64,000 nucleotides of DNA from Streptomyces albireticuli. Lineage in GTDB: Bacteria > Actinomycetota > Actinomycetes > Streptomycetales > Streptomycetaceae. The position numbers and the translations under genes are program-made. A model generated the notes under the pieces. That model did not search any database, was not told the origin of the DNA, and worked only from the letters and a program-made list of their open reading frames with translations. This document shows positions 50,972 through 59,616 of this stretch, piece by piece. Location: the NCBI RefSeq assembly GCF_002192455.1, contig NZ_CP021744.1:4741001-4805000 (forward strand), read 5' to 3'. The first letter of the stretch is position 1, and the number at the start of each line of letters is the position of its first letter.

Positions 50972-52554
50972 AGCGCACCACCCTGTCCCTGTTCGGCGCC
51001 GTGGCGGCGCTCGCCGCCGCCACGGGCCTGGCCGTCGTCGCCGCGCCCGCCGACAGCGCGGGCACGACGCCCGCGAAGGCGCCCTCCAGGCTGCCCGTGC
51101 AGCGGTCGGCGGCGCTCTGCCCGGCCCCGACCTCCTCGGACGTGGGGGAGACCACGTACACGGCGTTCACGCCACGGACCGCGGGCGTGTCCGGCGGCAA
51201 GGCGGCGGCGGACCTCGTGGCGGCCGCCCCGGGCAAGAAGGACGACGCCGTCACGGACGCGGCCAAGGAAGCCGGAAAGGACGCCGGTAAGGACGGCGCC
51301 AAGAAGGATGGCAAGGACGGCAAGGGCAAGAGCGACGGCAAGGGCGCGACGGCCCCCGGCACCTCCGTGCTCGCCCCGAAGGAGCCCGGCAAGCCGGCCA
51401 CCGCCACCACGGGCCGCTCCGACGCGCCGGCCCTCGTCGGCGCGGCCGAGGGCGCCCTGGCCCCCGGCTGGACGGTGCAGCAGTCCACCGTGGTCAGCGC
51501 GGGCAGCGGGCGCGGCCTGCACGGGCTGACGTGCACGGCCCCCGACACGTCCTTCTGGTTCCCGGGCGTGAGCACCGCCAAGGGGCGCCAGGACTACGTC
51601 CACCTGACCAACCCGGACACCACGGCCGCCGTCGTCGACCTGGAGCTCTACGGCAAGGACGGCAGGATCAAGGCCGCCGCCGGAGAGGGCGTCACCCTGC
51701 CGCCCCGGTCCACCGTTCCGGTGCTCCTGTCGACGCTGTCGGACGCGCCCGCGGACAGCGCGACGCTGCACGTGGCCGCCCGCTCCGGCCGGGTGGGCGC
51801 CGCCGTGCAGGCCTCCGACGACAAGCTCGGCGGCGACTGGCTGCCGGCCTCCGCCGAACCGGCCGCCGACGCCGTCCTGCCGGGCATCCCGGCCGACGCG
51901 ACGTCCGTAAGGCTGATCGCCTTCGCGCCCGGCACGGACGACGCCGACCTCAAGCTGCGGTTCGCCGGGCCGAGCGGCTCGATCACCCCGGCCGGCCACG
52001 AGACGCTGCACATCAAGAGCGGCATGACGGAGGCCGTCGACCTCGGGGACGTCACCAAGGGCGAGGCCGGGTCGCTGCTCCTTACGGCGGAAGGCGCCAA
52101 GTCCCCGGTCGTCGCGGCCCTGCGGGTGACGCGCGGCAAGGACGACAAGCAGGAGACCGCGTTCATCCCCGCCACCGCGCCCGTCGAGCGGCGCGGCACG
52201 GTCGCGGACAACCGCCCCAAGGGCAGCACGCTCGCCCTGGTCGCGCCCGGCAAGGAGGCCGCGGAGGTGAAGGTCACCTCGTCGGCGGGCAGCGAGGGCG
52301 GGACCGCCGTCAGCAAGACCTACACGGTCAAGGCGGGCACCACGCTGGCCGTGGAGCCCCCGCAGCCCACCGGCGCCAAGGGGACGTACGCGGTGACCGT
52401 GGAGAAGGTCTCCGGGGGCCCGGTGCACGCCTCACGGACGCTGTCGCTGCCGAAGGACGGCGTGCCCATGTTCACGGTCCAGCCGGTGCCGGACGACCGC
52501 TCCACGGTGGCGGTGCCGACGGCGGGCCAGGACCTGTCGATGCTGAACCGCTGA
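50968..52554 (+). CDS. Secreted DUF5719-type protein
   Basis: A 528-residue exported protein starting at GTG 50968 (GTGA overlap with the glycosyltransferase). The signal peptide is KRTTLSLFGAVAALAAATGLAVVAAPADSA. An Asp/Lys/Gly-rich low-complexity linker (about residues 92-130) follows a short N-terminal piece with one Cys, then a beta-rich body (WTVQQSTVVSAGSGRGLHGLTCTAPDTSFWFPGVSTAKGRQDYVHLTNPDTTAAVVDLELYG). This WFxG ... LxNPxxxxAxVxLxLYG pattern is that of DUF5719 proteins, which occur next to such GT2 genes in actinomycetes. It is probably an extracytoplasmic partner of the glycosyltransferase. Confidence 0.75.
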   Translation: MKRTTLSLFGAVAALAAATGLAVVAAPADSAGTTPAKAPSRLPVQRSAALCPAPTSSDVGETTYTAFTPRTAGVSGGKAAADLVAAAPGKKDDAVTDAAKEAGKDAGKDGAKKDGKDGKGKSDGKGATAPGTSVLAPKEPGKPATATTGRSDAPALVGAAEGALAPGWTVQQSTVVSAGSGRGLHGLTCTAPDTSFWFPGVSTAKGRQDYVHLTNPDTTAAVVDLELYGKDGRIKAAAGEGVTLPPRSTVPVLLSTLSDAPADSATLHVAARSGRVGAAVQASDDKLGGDWLPASAEPAADAVLPGIPADATSVRLIAFAPGTDDADLKLRFAGPSGSITPAGHETLHIKSGMTEAVDLGDVTKGEAGSLLLTAEGAKSPVVAALRVTRGKDDKQETAFIPATAPVERRGTVADNRPKGSTLALVAPGKEAAEVKVTSSAGSEGGTAVSKTYTVKAGTTLAVEPPQPTGAKGTYAVTVEKVSGGPVHASRTLSLPKDGVPMFTVQPVPDDRSTVAVPTAGQDLSMLNR

Positions 52555-52557
52555 CGG

Positions 52558-52650
52558 CCGGATCGTCGAACCACCGGATCGTCGAACCACCGGACCGTCG
52601 AGCGGCCGCATTGTCGAGGCGCCGCATTGTTCAGAGGCCGCATTGTTCAG
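52558..52650. repeat. Short tandem repeats, 17-bp then 16-bp period
   Basis: CCGGATCGTCGAACCAC occurs at 52558 and 52575, with a diverged third unit at 52592. Then GCCGCATTGT(C/T)CAG-type units start at 52605, 52621 and 52637. They occupy the gap between the DUF5719 gene and the convergent metallopeptidase-like gene. Confidence 0.75.
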
Positions 52651-52717
52651 CCCCTGCATCATTCACAGCCTGAACAGCCGGTGGCCTGAACCACCCGCCC
52701 GGCCCGACCGGTGCCGC

Positions 52718-53212
52718 TCAGTCCTGCCCGTAGCGGGGGTCCACCGACTCCGGCGCGAGCCCGAGGAGTTCGGCGACCTGCTCCACCACGACCTCGTGGA
52801 CGAGCAGGGCCCGCTCGTCACGGCTCTTGGTGCGGATCTCCACCGGGCGGCGGTAGATCACGATCCGGTCGGGCGCGTCGCCGTGGGCGGGCACGTACCG
52901 CCCGAGGGGCACGGATTCGCCGTCGAAGTCGAAGACGTCGAGGCCCTCCGGCCCGTCGGGATCCGCGGCCGGTGCCCTCGCGTCGCGGAGGGTGACCGGC
53001 ACCTCGCGGACGACGAAGTCGACGGCGGCGAGCTGGGGCCAGCGCCGCTCCAGCCGCTCCGCCGAGTCGTGCACCAGATCGACGAACGCCTCGCCGCGAC
53101 TGACCGACAGCGGCACTTGGGGCGGGGCGATCGGACCGCGCATGCCACGTCCGTGACGGTCTCGGTGACGCGGGCGCGATGCGGAGTGACGAGGAGGTAC
53201 GGGGCTGTCCAT
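52718..53212 (-). CDS. Metallopeptidase-like protein (DUF1025/zincin-like family)
   Basis: A 164-residue protein. A disordered basic N-terminus (to about residue 35) is followed by a conserved region: ERRWPQLAAVDFVVREVP, DRIVIYRRPVEIRTKSRDERALLVHEVVVEQVAELLGLAPESVDPRYG. This is the layout of the small minimal-zincin family, but the HExxH motif is here HEVVVEQ, without the second histidine, so zinc binding is doubtful. ATG 53212 is chosen because relatives start MDxPVPPR; AGGAG is very close upstream. It is divergent from the DUF3499 gene. Confidence 0.78.
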   Translation of the reverse strand: MDSPVPPRHSASRPRHRDRHGRGMRGPIAPPQVPLSVSRGEAFVDLVHDSAERLERRWPQLAAVDFVVREVPVTLRDARAPAADPDGPEGLDVFDFDGESVPLGRYVPAHGDAPDRIVIYRRPVEIRTKSRDERALLVHEVVVEQVAELLGLAPESVDPRYGQD

Positions 53213-53529
53213 CACTCCTGAGGGTATCCGCCGGTCGGCCGTGCGCACGTAGTGATCGCGCATCCACAGCATGTCGCCGGATGAACATTCCGGTCATCTC
53301 TGCGATCAATTGCGGCCAGGTAGCGGACCGGTCGATCCATGCCGAATGACACTGTACGGACGGCTTCATGACAATTTTTCGACCGGCCGAAATCCGGTTC
53401 GACGGCCTCCGCGCAGGTCAACGGCCCGGTGGCGAAACGGTGTCGACGGGACGAACCGGGACGACACGGAGGAGTGAGCCGGAGGAGAGTCGTCGCGGAC
53501 CGCTCAAGAGTGCGGTACCGTCCAACCTC
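53213..53529. other. Divergent intergenic region
   Basis: 317 bases between the metallopeptidase-like and DUF3499 genes. It holds a short palindrome CCGGA-TGAACAT-TCCGG (53277-53293) and, at 53516-53521, TACCGT, a -10-like hexamer eight bases before GTG 53530. A plus-strand frame opening at 53368 reads into DUF3499 but has no support. Nothing else is seen. Confidence 0.45.
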
Positions 53530-53925
53530 GTGAGCCCTGTACGTCGCTGTTCGCGCACCGCGTGCGGCCGCCCGGCCGTCGCGACGCTGACGTACGTCTA
53601 CGCCGATTCGACCGCCGTTCTCGGACCGCTCGCCACCTACGCGGAACCCCACTGTTACGACCTGTGCGCCGAGCACTCCGAGCGGTTGACCGCCCCCCGT
53701 GGCTGGGACGTGGTCCGGCTCGCCCTCGACAGCGGTCCCGCCCGCCCCAGCGGTGACGACCTCGAAGCGCTGGCCAACGCCGTGCGTGAGGCGGCCCGTC
53801 CGCAGGAGCGCATGGCCCCGCCGGGCGGCACCTCCGGCGCCACCGCCCCGGCCGGCCGCGAGGCCGATCCGATGGAGGTCGCCCGCCGAGGCCACCTCAG
53901 AGTGCTGCGCTCGCCCGACTCCTGA
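53530..53925 (+). CDS. DUF3499-family small protein, probable zinc ribbon
   Basis: A 131-residue protein. The conserved N-terminal half has cysteines and histidines in metal-site spacing: RRCSRTACGRPAVATLTYVYADSTAVLGPLATYAEPHCYDLCAEHSERLTAPRGWDVVRL (CxxxxC, then HCxxxCxxH). The C-terminal half is Ala/Pro-rich and probably disordered. GTG 53530 is the usual start for the family (VSPVRRCSRTACG) and follows a TACCGT element by eight bases, so it may be leaderless. This actinobacterial family has no known function; it stands just upstream of manB on the same strand. Confidence 0.85.
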   Translation: MSPVRRCSRTACGRPAVATLTYVYADSTAVLGPLATYAEPHCYDLCAEHSERLTAPRGWDVVRLALDSGPARPSGDDLEALANAVREAARPQERMAPPGGTSGATAPAGREADPMEVARRGHLRVLRSPDS

Positions 53926-53988
53926 CAGCGTCTCCTGTCCCTCCGGGTAGGTTTGTCTTCCTGTACCGGACTCCAGGAGGGGTTGGCT

Positions 53989-55347
53989 GTGGCTGATCTG
54001 TCGCAGATCGTGAAGGCGTACGACGTGCGCGGCGTGGTCCCCGATCAGTGGGACGAGGGGCTGGCCGAGCTCTTCGGCGCCGCTTTCGCCCAGGTGACCG
54101 GCGCCGACGCGATCGTGGTCGGCCATGACATGCGGCCCTCCTCGCCGGGCCTGTCGCGTGCCTTCGCGCGCGGCGCGGCGGCGCGCGGCGTCGACGTCAC
54201 CGAGATCGGGCTGTGCTCCACCGACCAGCTGTACTTCGCCAGCGGTCAGTTGAACCTGCCGGGCGCCATGTTCACGGCCAGCCACAACCCCGCCCAGTAC
54301 AACGGCATCAAGCTCTGCCGGGCGGGCGCCGCCCCCGTCGGCCAGGACACCGGCCTCGCCGAGATCCGCGCCCTCGTCGAGGGCTGGGCCGACTCCGGGG
54401 CCCCGGAGCCCGCCGCCACCCCCGGCACGCTCACCCAGCGGGACGTCCTCGCCGACTACGCCGCGTACCTCCGCTCGCTGGTGGACCTGAGCGGCATCCG
54501 GCCGCTGAAGGTCGTCGTCGACGCGGGCAACGGCATGGGCGGGCACACCGTGCCCACGGTCTTCGAGGGCCTGCCCGTCGAGCTCACGCCGATGTACTTC
54601 GAGCTCGACGGCACCTTCCCCAACCACGAGGCCAACCCCCTCGACCCGAAGAACCTCGTCGACCTCCAGGAGAAGGTCCGCGAGACCGGCGCCGACATCG
54701 GCCTGGCCTTCGACGGCGACGCCGACCGCTGCTTCGCCGTCGACGAGCGCGGCGAGCCGGTCTCCCCGTCCGCGATCACGGCCCTGGTCGCCGCGCGGGA
54801 GCTCGCGAAGCACCCCGGCGGCACGGTCATCCACAACCTCATCACCTCGTGGTCGGTGCCGGAGGTCGTCAAGGAGCACGGCGGCGAGGCGGTCCGCACC
54901 CGGGTGGGGCACTCCTTCATCAAGGAGGAGATGGCCCGCACCGGCGCGATCTTCGGCGGCGAGCACTCGGCGCACTACTACTTCCGCGACTTCTGGAACG
55001 CCGACACGGGCATGCTGGCCGCCCTCCACGTCCTCGCCGCCCTCGGCGGCCAGGAAGGCGCGCTCTCGGGGCTCGTCCGGGAGTACGACCGGTACGCCGG
55101 CTCCGGCGAGATCAACAGCACCGTCGCCGACCAGGCCGCCAGCGCGGCCGCGGTCCGCGCCGCGTACGAGGGCCGCGAGGGCACCGCGATCGACGAGCTG
55201 GACGGCCTGACCGTCACCACGCCCGACTGGTGGTTCAACCTCCGCGCCTCCAACACGGAGCCGCTGCTGAGGCTGAATGTGGAGGCGCGCGACGCGGAGA
55301 CGGTGGCGCGGGTGCGGGACGAGGTCCTGGCGATCGTCCGGGCGTGA
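53989..55347 (+). CDS. manB: Phosphomannomutase/phosphoglucomutase
   Basis: A 452-residue alpha-D-phosphohexomutase. Motifs in order: VKAYDVRGVVPDQW, the phosphoserine loop MFTASHNPAQYNGIK (Ser about residue 99), the metal-binding FDGDADRCFAVD (about residues 239-250), the sugar-binding GGEHSAHYYFRDF and the phosphate-binding NLRASNTEPLLRLNVEA. It interconverts mannose-6- and mannose-1-phosphate and possibly the glucose phosphates. GTG 53989 has AGGAGG eight bases upstream; TAGGTT at 53948-53953 is a likely -10. With manA and the guanylyltransferase at 40.4 kb it forms the GDP-mannose route. Confidence 0.94.
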   Translation: MADLSQIVKAYDVRGVVPDQWDEGLAELFGAAFAQVTGADAIVVGHDMRPSSPGLSRAFARGAAARGVDVTEIGLCSTDQLYFASGQLNLPGAMFTASHNPAQYNGIKLCRAGAAPVGQDTGLAEIRALVEGWADSGAPEPAATPGTLTQRDVLADYAAYLRSLVDLSGIRPLKVVVDAGNGMGGHTVPTVFEGLPVELTPMYFELDGTFPNHEANPLDPKNLVDLQEKVRETGADIGLAFDGDADRCFAVDERGEPVSPSAITALVAARELAKHPGGTVIHNLITSWSVPEVVKEHGGEAVRTRVGHSFIKEEMARTGAIFGGEHSAHYYFRDFWNADTGMLAALHVLAALGGQEGALSGLVREYDRYAGSGEINSTVADQAASAAAVRAAYEGREGTAIDELDGLTVTTPDWWFNLRASNTEPLLRLNVEARDAETVARVRDEVLAIVRA

Positions 55348-55413
55348 GCCCGCCGCCCCCGGAGCGCCGGGCGGGTGAACGGGCCTGCCCGGAGCACCGC
55401 CGGGGGGGGCGAC

Positions 55414-55462
55414 CGGAGGAGTTTGAGAACCGGGGTCCGGGGCAGAGCCCGAAGCGCGGCGC
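55414..55462. repeat. Dispersed intergenic repeat, degenerate copy 3
   Basis: GGAGTTTGAGAACCGGGGTC and GGGGCAGAGCCC resemble the TTGAGGACCGGGGTCCGGGGCGGAGCCC part of the copies at 12.9 and 59.5 kb. It lies in the 231-bp gap between manB and the Trm112-like gene, which also holds a TAGGCT hexamer at 55537-55542 that may be a -10. Confidence 0.5.
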
Positions 55463-55578
55463 GCCCGCGCCGCCGGGGCCCTGCGGAGGACCCCGCCGTG
55501 GCCGCGCCACGATCCCGCACCCCCAGCGGGAGCGACTAGGCTGGCCGGACAGAGACGCACATCCCGAAGGGAACCCCC

Positions 55579-55767
55579 ATGCCGCTCGAAGCCGGTCTCC
55601 TGGAGATCCTCGCCTGCCCGGCGTGCCACGCCCCCCTCCGCGAGGAAGGCGCCACCGAGGAGACCCCCGAGCTGGTGTGCCAGGGCGGCAGCGGCTGCGG
55701 CCTGGCCTACCCCGTCCGGGACGGCATCCCCGTGCTGCTCGTGGACGAGGCCCGGCGCCCGGCCTGA
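55579..55767 (+). CDS. Trm112-family zinc-binding small protein
   Basis: A 62-residue protein: LLEILACPACHAPLREEG, VCQGGSGCGLAYPVRDGIPVLLVDEARR. The first CxxC and the YPVRDGIPVLL end are the Trm112/YcaR signature. Eukaryotic Trm112 activates several methyltransferases; in bacteria the role is unclear. AGGGAA precedes the ATG. It lies between manB and the SIS gene on the same strand, a usual arrangement in Streptomyces to my recollection. Confidence 0.9.
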   Translation: MPLEAGLLEILACPACHAPLREEGATEETPELVCQGGSGCGLAYPVRDGIPVLLVDEARRPA

Positions 55768-55850
55768 CCCCGCCCGTCCGGCCCAGGCAAACCCGTACGG
55801 CGTACGCGACGGCGAGCGCGTGCGCCACGGCGATCGGAGGCTGATCAACG

Positions 55851-57014
55851 GTGTTCGACGAGTCACTCCTCGATGACCCCGACGCCCTGTCCCGCGCCGA
55901 TGTCCACGGCCTGCTCCGCGGCGCCGCCGAATCCGGCGCCAGGGTCCGCACGGCCGCCCGGAACACCACCGAGGCGGGCGTGGGCGCCCTCAGGCCCGAC
56001 GGCCGCCCACGCGCCGTCCTGGTGGCCGGCCCCGGCCCCGCCGGCGGCTGCACCGCCGATCTGCTCACCGCCCTCGCCGGTGACAGCGCCCCGGTCGCGC
56101 TGATCCGCCCGACCGGCGTGGCCCCCGCCCCCGGCGCCCTCCGCTGGACGCTCCCCGGCTGGACGGGCCCGCTGGACCTGCTGCTCGTCGCCAGCCCGGA
56201 CGGCACGGAACCCGGCCTCGCGATCCTGCTCGAACAGGCCTACCGGCGCGGCTGCTCCGTCGTCTGCGTCACCCCGGCCGGTTCCCCGCTGGCCGACGCC
56301 ACCACCCAGGCCCGCGGCCTCGCGATCCCCCTGACCAACTCGCCCGGCGAGGCCCGCGCGGCGGACGCCGAGCCCGGGGCCACCGCCCACCGGGTCGCGC
56401 TGCCGGTCGGCCCCGGCATCCTCTGGTCCCTGCTCACGCCGTTGCTCGTGCTCGCCGACCGCATCGGCCTGCTGGCCGCGGACGCCCGCGCGGTCGAGGC
56501 GCTCGCCGACCGCCTCGACCAGGTCGCCGAGCGCTGCGGACCGGCGATCGCCACCTACAGCAACCCCGCCAAGACCCTGGCGGCCGAGCTGGCCGACACC
56601 ATGCCGCTCATCTGGACCGAGGGCGACCTCGCGGGCGCCACGGGCCGGCACTTCGCGACGGTCCTCGCCGCGCTCGCCGGCCGCCCCGCGCTCGCCGCCG
56701 AGCTCCCCGAGGCCCTCACCGCGCACAGCACCCTGCTCGCCGGGGACCTCGCGGCCGGCGCCGACCCGGAGGACTTCTTCCGCGACCGCGTCGAGGACCC
56801 CGAGGCCCTGCACGCCCGCGTCGTCCTCCTCCGCGAGCGGGAGCCGGACGTCACCTCGCCCGCCCCGGCCGCCCGCGAACTGGCCCTCCAGCGCGACACC
56901 CCCGTCAGCGAGCTCCAGGCGGACGAGGGGGAAAGCCCCCTGGAGACCGCCGCGGAGCTGCTCGCCATCACGGATTTCGCCGCCGTCTACCTGGCGCTCG
57001 CTTCCACCCCGTAA
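55851..57014 (+). CDS. SIS-domain protein of the bifunctional phosphoglucose/phosphomannose isomerase family
   Basis: A 387-residue protein. The N-terminal SIS domain has VLVAGPGPAGGCTADLLTALAGDSAPVALIRPTGV; the C-terminal part has PAIATYSNPAKTLAAELADTMPLIWTEGDLAGATGRHFATVLAALAGRPALAAELPEAL. This resembles archaeal-type PGI/PMI, but the first SIS motif is weaker (the usual GMGGSA loop reads GPGPAGG) and the catalytic Glu and His are not clearly preserved. Being between manB and manA it may help sugar-phosphate isomerisation or be regulatory. GTG 55851 has AGG at 11 bases. Confidence 0.78.
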   Translation: MFDESLLDDPDALSRADVHGLLRGAAESGARVRTAARNTTEAGVGALRPDGRPRAVLVAGPGPAGGCTADLLTALAGDSAPVALIRPTGVAPAPGALRWTLPGWTGPLDLLLVASPDGTEPGLAILLEQAYRRGCSVVCVTPAGSPLADATTQARGLAIPLTNSPGEARAADAEPGATAHRVALPVGPGILWSLLTPLLVLADRIGLLAADARAVEALADRLDQVAERCGPAIATYSNPAKTLAAELADTMPLIWTEGDLAGATGRHFATVLAALAGRPALAAELPEALTAHSTLLAGDLAAGADPEDFFRDRVEDPEALHARVVLLREREPDVTSPAPAARELALQRDTPVSELQADEGESPLETAAELLAITDFAAVYLALASTP

Positions 57015-57158
57015 AACTCAAGAACCAGAAGAACCCCTAAGAACGACCCGTCAGGCAGCCCGGTGAGCGCGAGACCGGGGCACCGTGGACACGGTGATCC
57101 GGACCCGGCCCACCGTAAGGACGCCCGAAGGACGCACCGACAGTCAGGAACCGCCCCC

Positions 57159-58364
57159 ATGGACCGCCTCGCCAACACCGTGCGCCCCTACGCGTGGGGC
57201 TCCACCACCGCGATCCCCGAGCTCCTCGGCACCGCCCCCACCGGCGAACCCCAGGCCGAGCTGTGGATGGGCGCCCACCCCGGCGCCCCCTCCCGCGTCG
57301 ACCGCGGCGCCGGCCCCGTACCGCTCTGCGACGTCATCGGTGAGGCCCCCGAGGCCGAGCTCGGCGCGGACACCGTCCGGCGCTTCGGCCCGCGGCTGCC
57401 GTTCCTGCTCAAGCTCCTCGCCGCGGCCTCGCCGCTCTCCCTCCAGGTCCACCCCGGCCTCGACCGGGCGAAGGCGGGCTTCGCGGAGGAGGAGGCGCGC
57501 GGCATCCCGCACGACGCCCCCCACCGCAACTACAAGGACGCCAACCACAAGCCCGAGCTGCTCTGCGCCCTCACGCCTTTCGACGGCCTCTGCGGCTTCC
57601 GGGCCCCCGCCGAGACGGCCGCCCTGCTCGCCGCGCTCGACGTGGACTCCCTCAAGCCTTACGTCGACCTGCTGCACGCCCGGCCCGAGGCGGACGCCCT
57701 GCGCGAGGTCCTCACCGCCGTCCTGGGCGCCGACCACACCGCCATGGCCGAGACCGCCGAGGCCGCGGGCGCGGCGGCCGAGCGGCTCGCCGCCGAGGAC
57801 GGGCCGCACCGGGCCGCGTACGCCGCGTACGCCTTCATCGCCCGCCACTACCCGGGCGACCCCGGCGTCGTCGCGGCCATGCTCCTCAACCACGTGCGCC
57901 TCAACCCCGGCGAGGGCCTCTACCTGGGGGCCGGGGTGCCGCACGCCTACCTCGACGGCCTCGGCGTCGAGGTCATGGCCAACTCGGACAACGTCCTGCG
58001 CTGCGGCCTCACGCCCAAGCACGTCGACATCCCCGAACTGCTGCGCGTCGTCCGCTTCGAGAGCACCGTCCCCGCCGTCCTGCGCCCCGAGGCCGACGCC
58101 GGCGGCGAGGAGGTCTACGCGACGCCCGTCGCGGAGTTCCGCCTCTCCCGGCAGGTCTTCGCGCCCGCGTCGGAGACCCCGGCCGGCCTGCCCACGGGCG
58201 CCCCGCAGATCCTCCTGTGCACCGCGGGAACCGCCGTCCTGACCGCGGACGACGGCACCCGGCTGACGCTGCGACAGGGCGAGTCCGCCTTCGCCCGGGC
58301 CGGCGAGCGCGTGGAGCTGAGCGGCGACGGCGCCACCGTCTACCGCGCCACTGTCGCCCTCTGA
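57159..58364 (+). CDS. manA: Mannose-6-phosphate isomerase, class I
   Basis: A 401-residue type I zinc phosphomannose isomerase converting fructose-6-phosphate to mannose-6-phosphate. Motifs: RPYAWGS at the N-terminus, ELWMGAHPGAPS, FLLKLLAAASPLSLQVHPGLDRAKAGFAEE (zinc ligand Gln/His), YKDANHKPELLCALTPFDGLCGFR (zinc Glu and His) and the signature YLGAGVPHAYLDGLGVEVMANSDNVLRCGLTPKHVD. ATG 57159 starts at the conserved beginning (MDRLANTVRPYAWG); an in-frame GTG 96 bp upstream lacks support. It supplies mannose-6-phosphate to ManB. Confidence 0.95.
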   Translation: MDRLANTVRPYAWGSTTAIPELLGTAPTGEPQAELWMGAHPGAPSRVDRGAGPVPLCDVIGEAPEAELGADTVRRFGPRLPFLLKLLAAASPLSLQVHPGLDRAKAGFAEEEARGIPHDAPHRNYKDANHKPELLCALTPFDGLCGFRAPAETAALLAALDVDSLKPYVDLLHARPEADALREVLTAVLGADHTAMAETAEAAGAAAERLAAEDGPHRAAYAAYAFIARHYPGDPGVVAAMLLNHVRLNPGEGLYLGAGVPHAYLDGLGVEVMANSDNVLRCGLTPKHVDIPELLRVVRFESTVPAVLRPEADAGGEEVYATPVAEFRLSRQVFAPASETPAGLPTGAPQILLCTAGTAVLTADDGTRLTLRQGESAFARAGERVELSGDGATVYRATVAL

Positions 58365-58463
58365 CGCGAATCTGAGCCGAAACCCCGCCCGGCTGCTGCA
58401 ACAATGGCCCGCCGTAAAGGAAAAGCAAAGCAACTGCTGGGGCGGAAGGGACAACCCGCACAT

Positions 58464-59432
58464 ATGAGTGCATCAGGCGGAACCAAGGCCATCGTCGCCG
58501 CGCTGGGCGCCAACCTGGCCATCGCCGTGGCGAAATTCGTCGCGTTCGCGTTCAGCGGCTCGTCGTCGATGCTCGCTGAAGGAGTGCACTCGGTCGCCGA
58601 CTCCGGCAACCAGGCGCTGCTCCTGCTCGGCGGCAAGAAGGCGCAGAAGAAGGCGAGCGAGGAACACCCCTTCGGCTACGGCCGCGAGCGCTACATCTAC
58701 GGATTCCTCGTCTCCATCGTGCTGTTCACGATCGGTGGCGTCTTCGCCCTCTACGAGGGCTACGAGAAGATCAAGGAACCGCACGAGATCGAGCACTGGT
58801 ACTGGCCGGTCGGCGTGCTCGTCTTCGCCATCATCGCGGAGAGCTTCTCCTTCCGCACCGCGATCAAGGAGTCCAACGAGCTGCGCGGCAAGCAGTCCTG
58901 GGGCCAGTTCATCCGCACGGCCAAGGCGCCCGAACTGCCCGTCGTCCTGCTGGAGGACTTCGGCGCCCTCGTCGGCCTCGTCCTCGCGCTCGGCGGTGTC
59001 TGTATCTCGCTCGCGACGGGCGACGGCGTCTGGGACGGCATCGGCACGCTGTGCATCGGCGCCCTGCTCGTCCTGATCGCGCTGATCCTGGCGGCCGAGA
59101 CGAAGTCGCTGCTCCTCGGCGAGGCCGCCGGCAGCGAGGACCTCGCCAGGATCCGGGCCGCGGCGGTCGACGGCGAGTCGGTGACCGCCGTCATCCACAT
59201 GCGCACGCTTCACCTGGGGCCCGAGGAACTGCTCGTCGCCGCCAAGATCGCGGTGCGGCACGACGACACCGCCGTCCAGGTCGCGCGGGCCATCGACGCG
59301 GCGGAGGCCCGCATCCGGGAGGCGGTCCCGATCGCCCGGGTGATCTACCTGGAGCCGGACATCTACGACGAGGAGGCAGCGGCGGCGGGCGCGGACCCGA
59401 CGGCGACGCCGGGCGGACCGTCACGGCACTGA
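58464..59432 (+). CDS. Cation diffusion facilitator (CDF) transporter
   Basis: A 322-residue CDF-family transporter. About five to six transmembrane helices are visible. The metal-site pattern is MLAEGVHSVADSGNQALLL (HxxxD in helix 2), with EHPFGYGRERY in the loop, and a second acidic site in LLEDFGALVGLVLALGG (helix 5; ED in place of the common HxxxD). The cytoplasmic C-terminal domain runs from about residue 210. This subgroup (with GKKAQKKASEEHPFGYGRERY) resembles the mammalian SLC30A9-like branch rather than classical zinc exporters. ATG 58464 is chosen; an in-frame ATG at 58404 adds 20 basic residues. Metal unknown. Confidence 0.85.
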   Translation: MSASGGTKAIVAALGANLAIAVAKFVAFAFSGSSSMLAEGVHSVADSGNQALLLLGGKKAQKKASEEHPFGYGRERYIYGFLVSIVLFTIGGVFALYEGYEKIKEPHEIEHWYWPVGVLVFAIIAESFSFRTAIKESNELRGKQSWGQFIRTAKAPELPVVLLEDFGALVGLVLALGGVCISLATGDGVWDGIGTLCIGALLVLIALILAAETKSLLLGEAAGSEDLARIRAAAVDGESVTAVIHMRTLHLGPEELLVAAKIAVRHDDTAVQVARAIDAAEARIREAVPIARVIYLEPDIYDEEAAAAGADPTATPGGPSRH

Positions 59433-59450
59433 GATGACGTCTTGAACATC

Positions 59451-59540
59451 GGACGGGCTTGGTATGCGGGGTACGCCCGCGATACCAGCCCGTCCGGCGT
59501 TTGAGGACCGGGGTCCGGGGCGGAGCCCTGGTTACGGGAA
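59451..59540. repeat. Dispersed intergenic repeat, copy 4
   Basis: GGACGGGCT (59451-59459) and AGCCCGTCC (59488-59496) are inverted, with TGGTATGCGGG and CCCGCGATACCA inside them, giving a long hairpin. Then GGCGTTTGAGGACCGGGG, GGGGCGGAGCCC and GAAGGGGCGGGGCCGGGGAAGG follow, as in copy 1. It lies between the convergent CDF and PTS genes. Confidence 0.7.
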
Positions 59541-59616
59541 GGGGCGGGGCCGGGGAAGGACCCCGCGCAGCGGTCCACCCGCCCACCTCACCCCACCCAC
59601 ACCGCACAACACTCCG

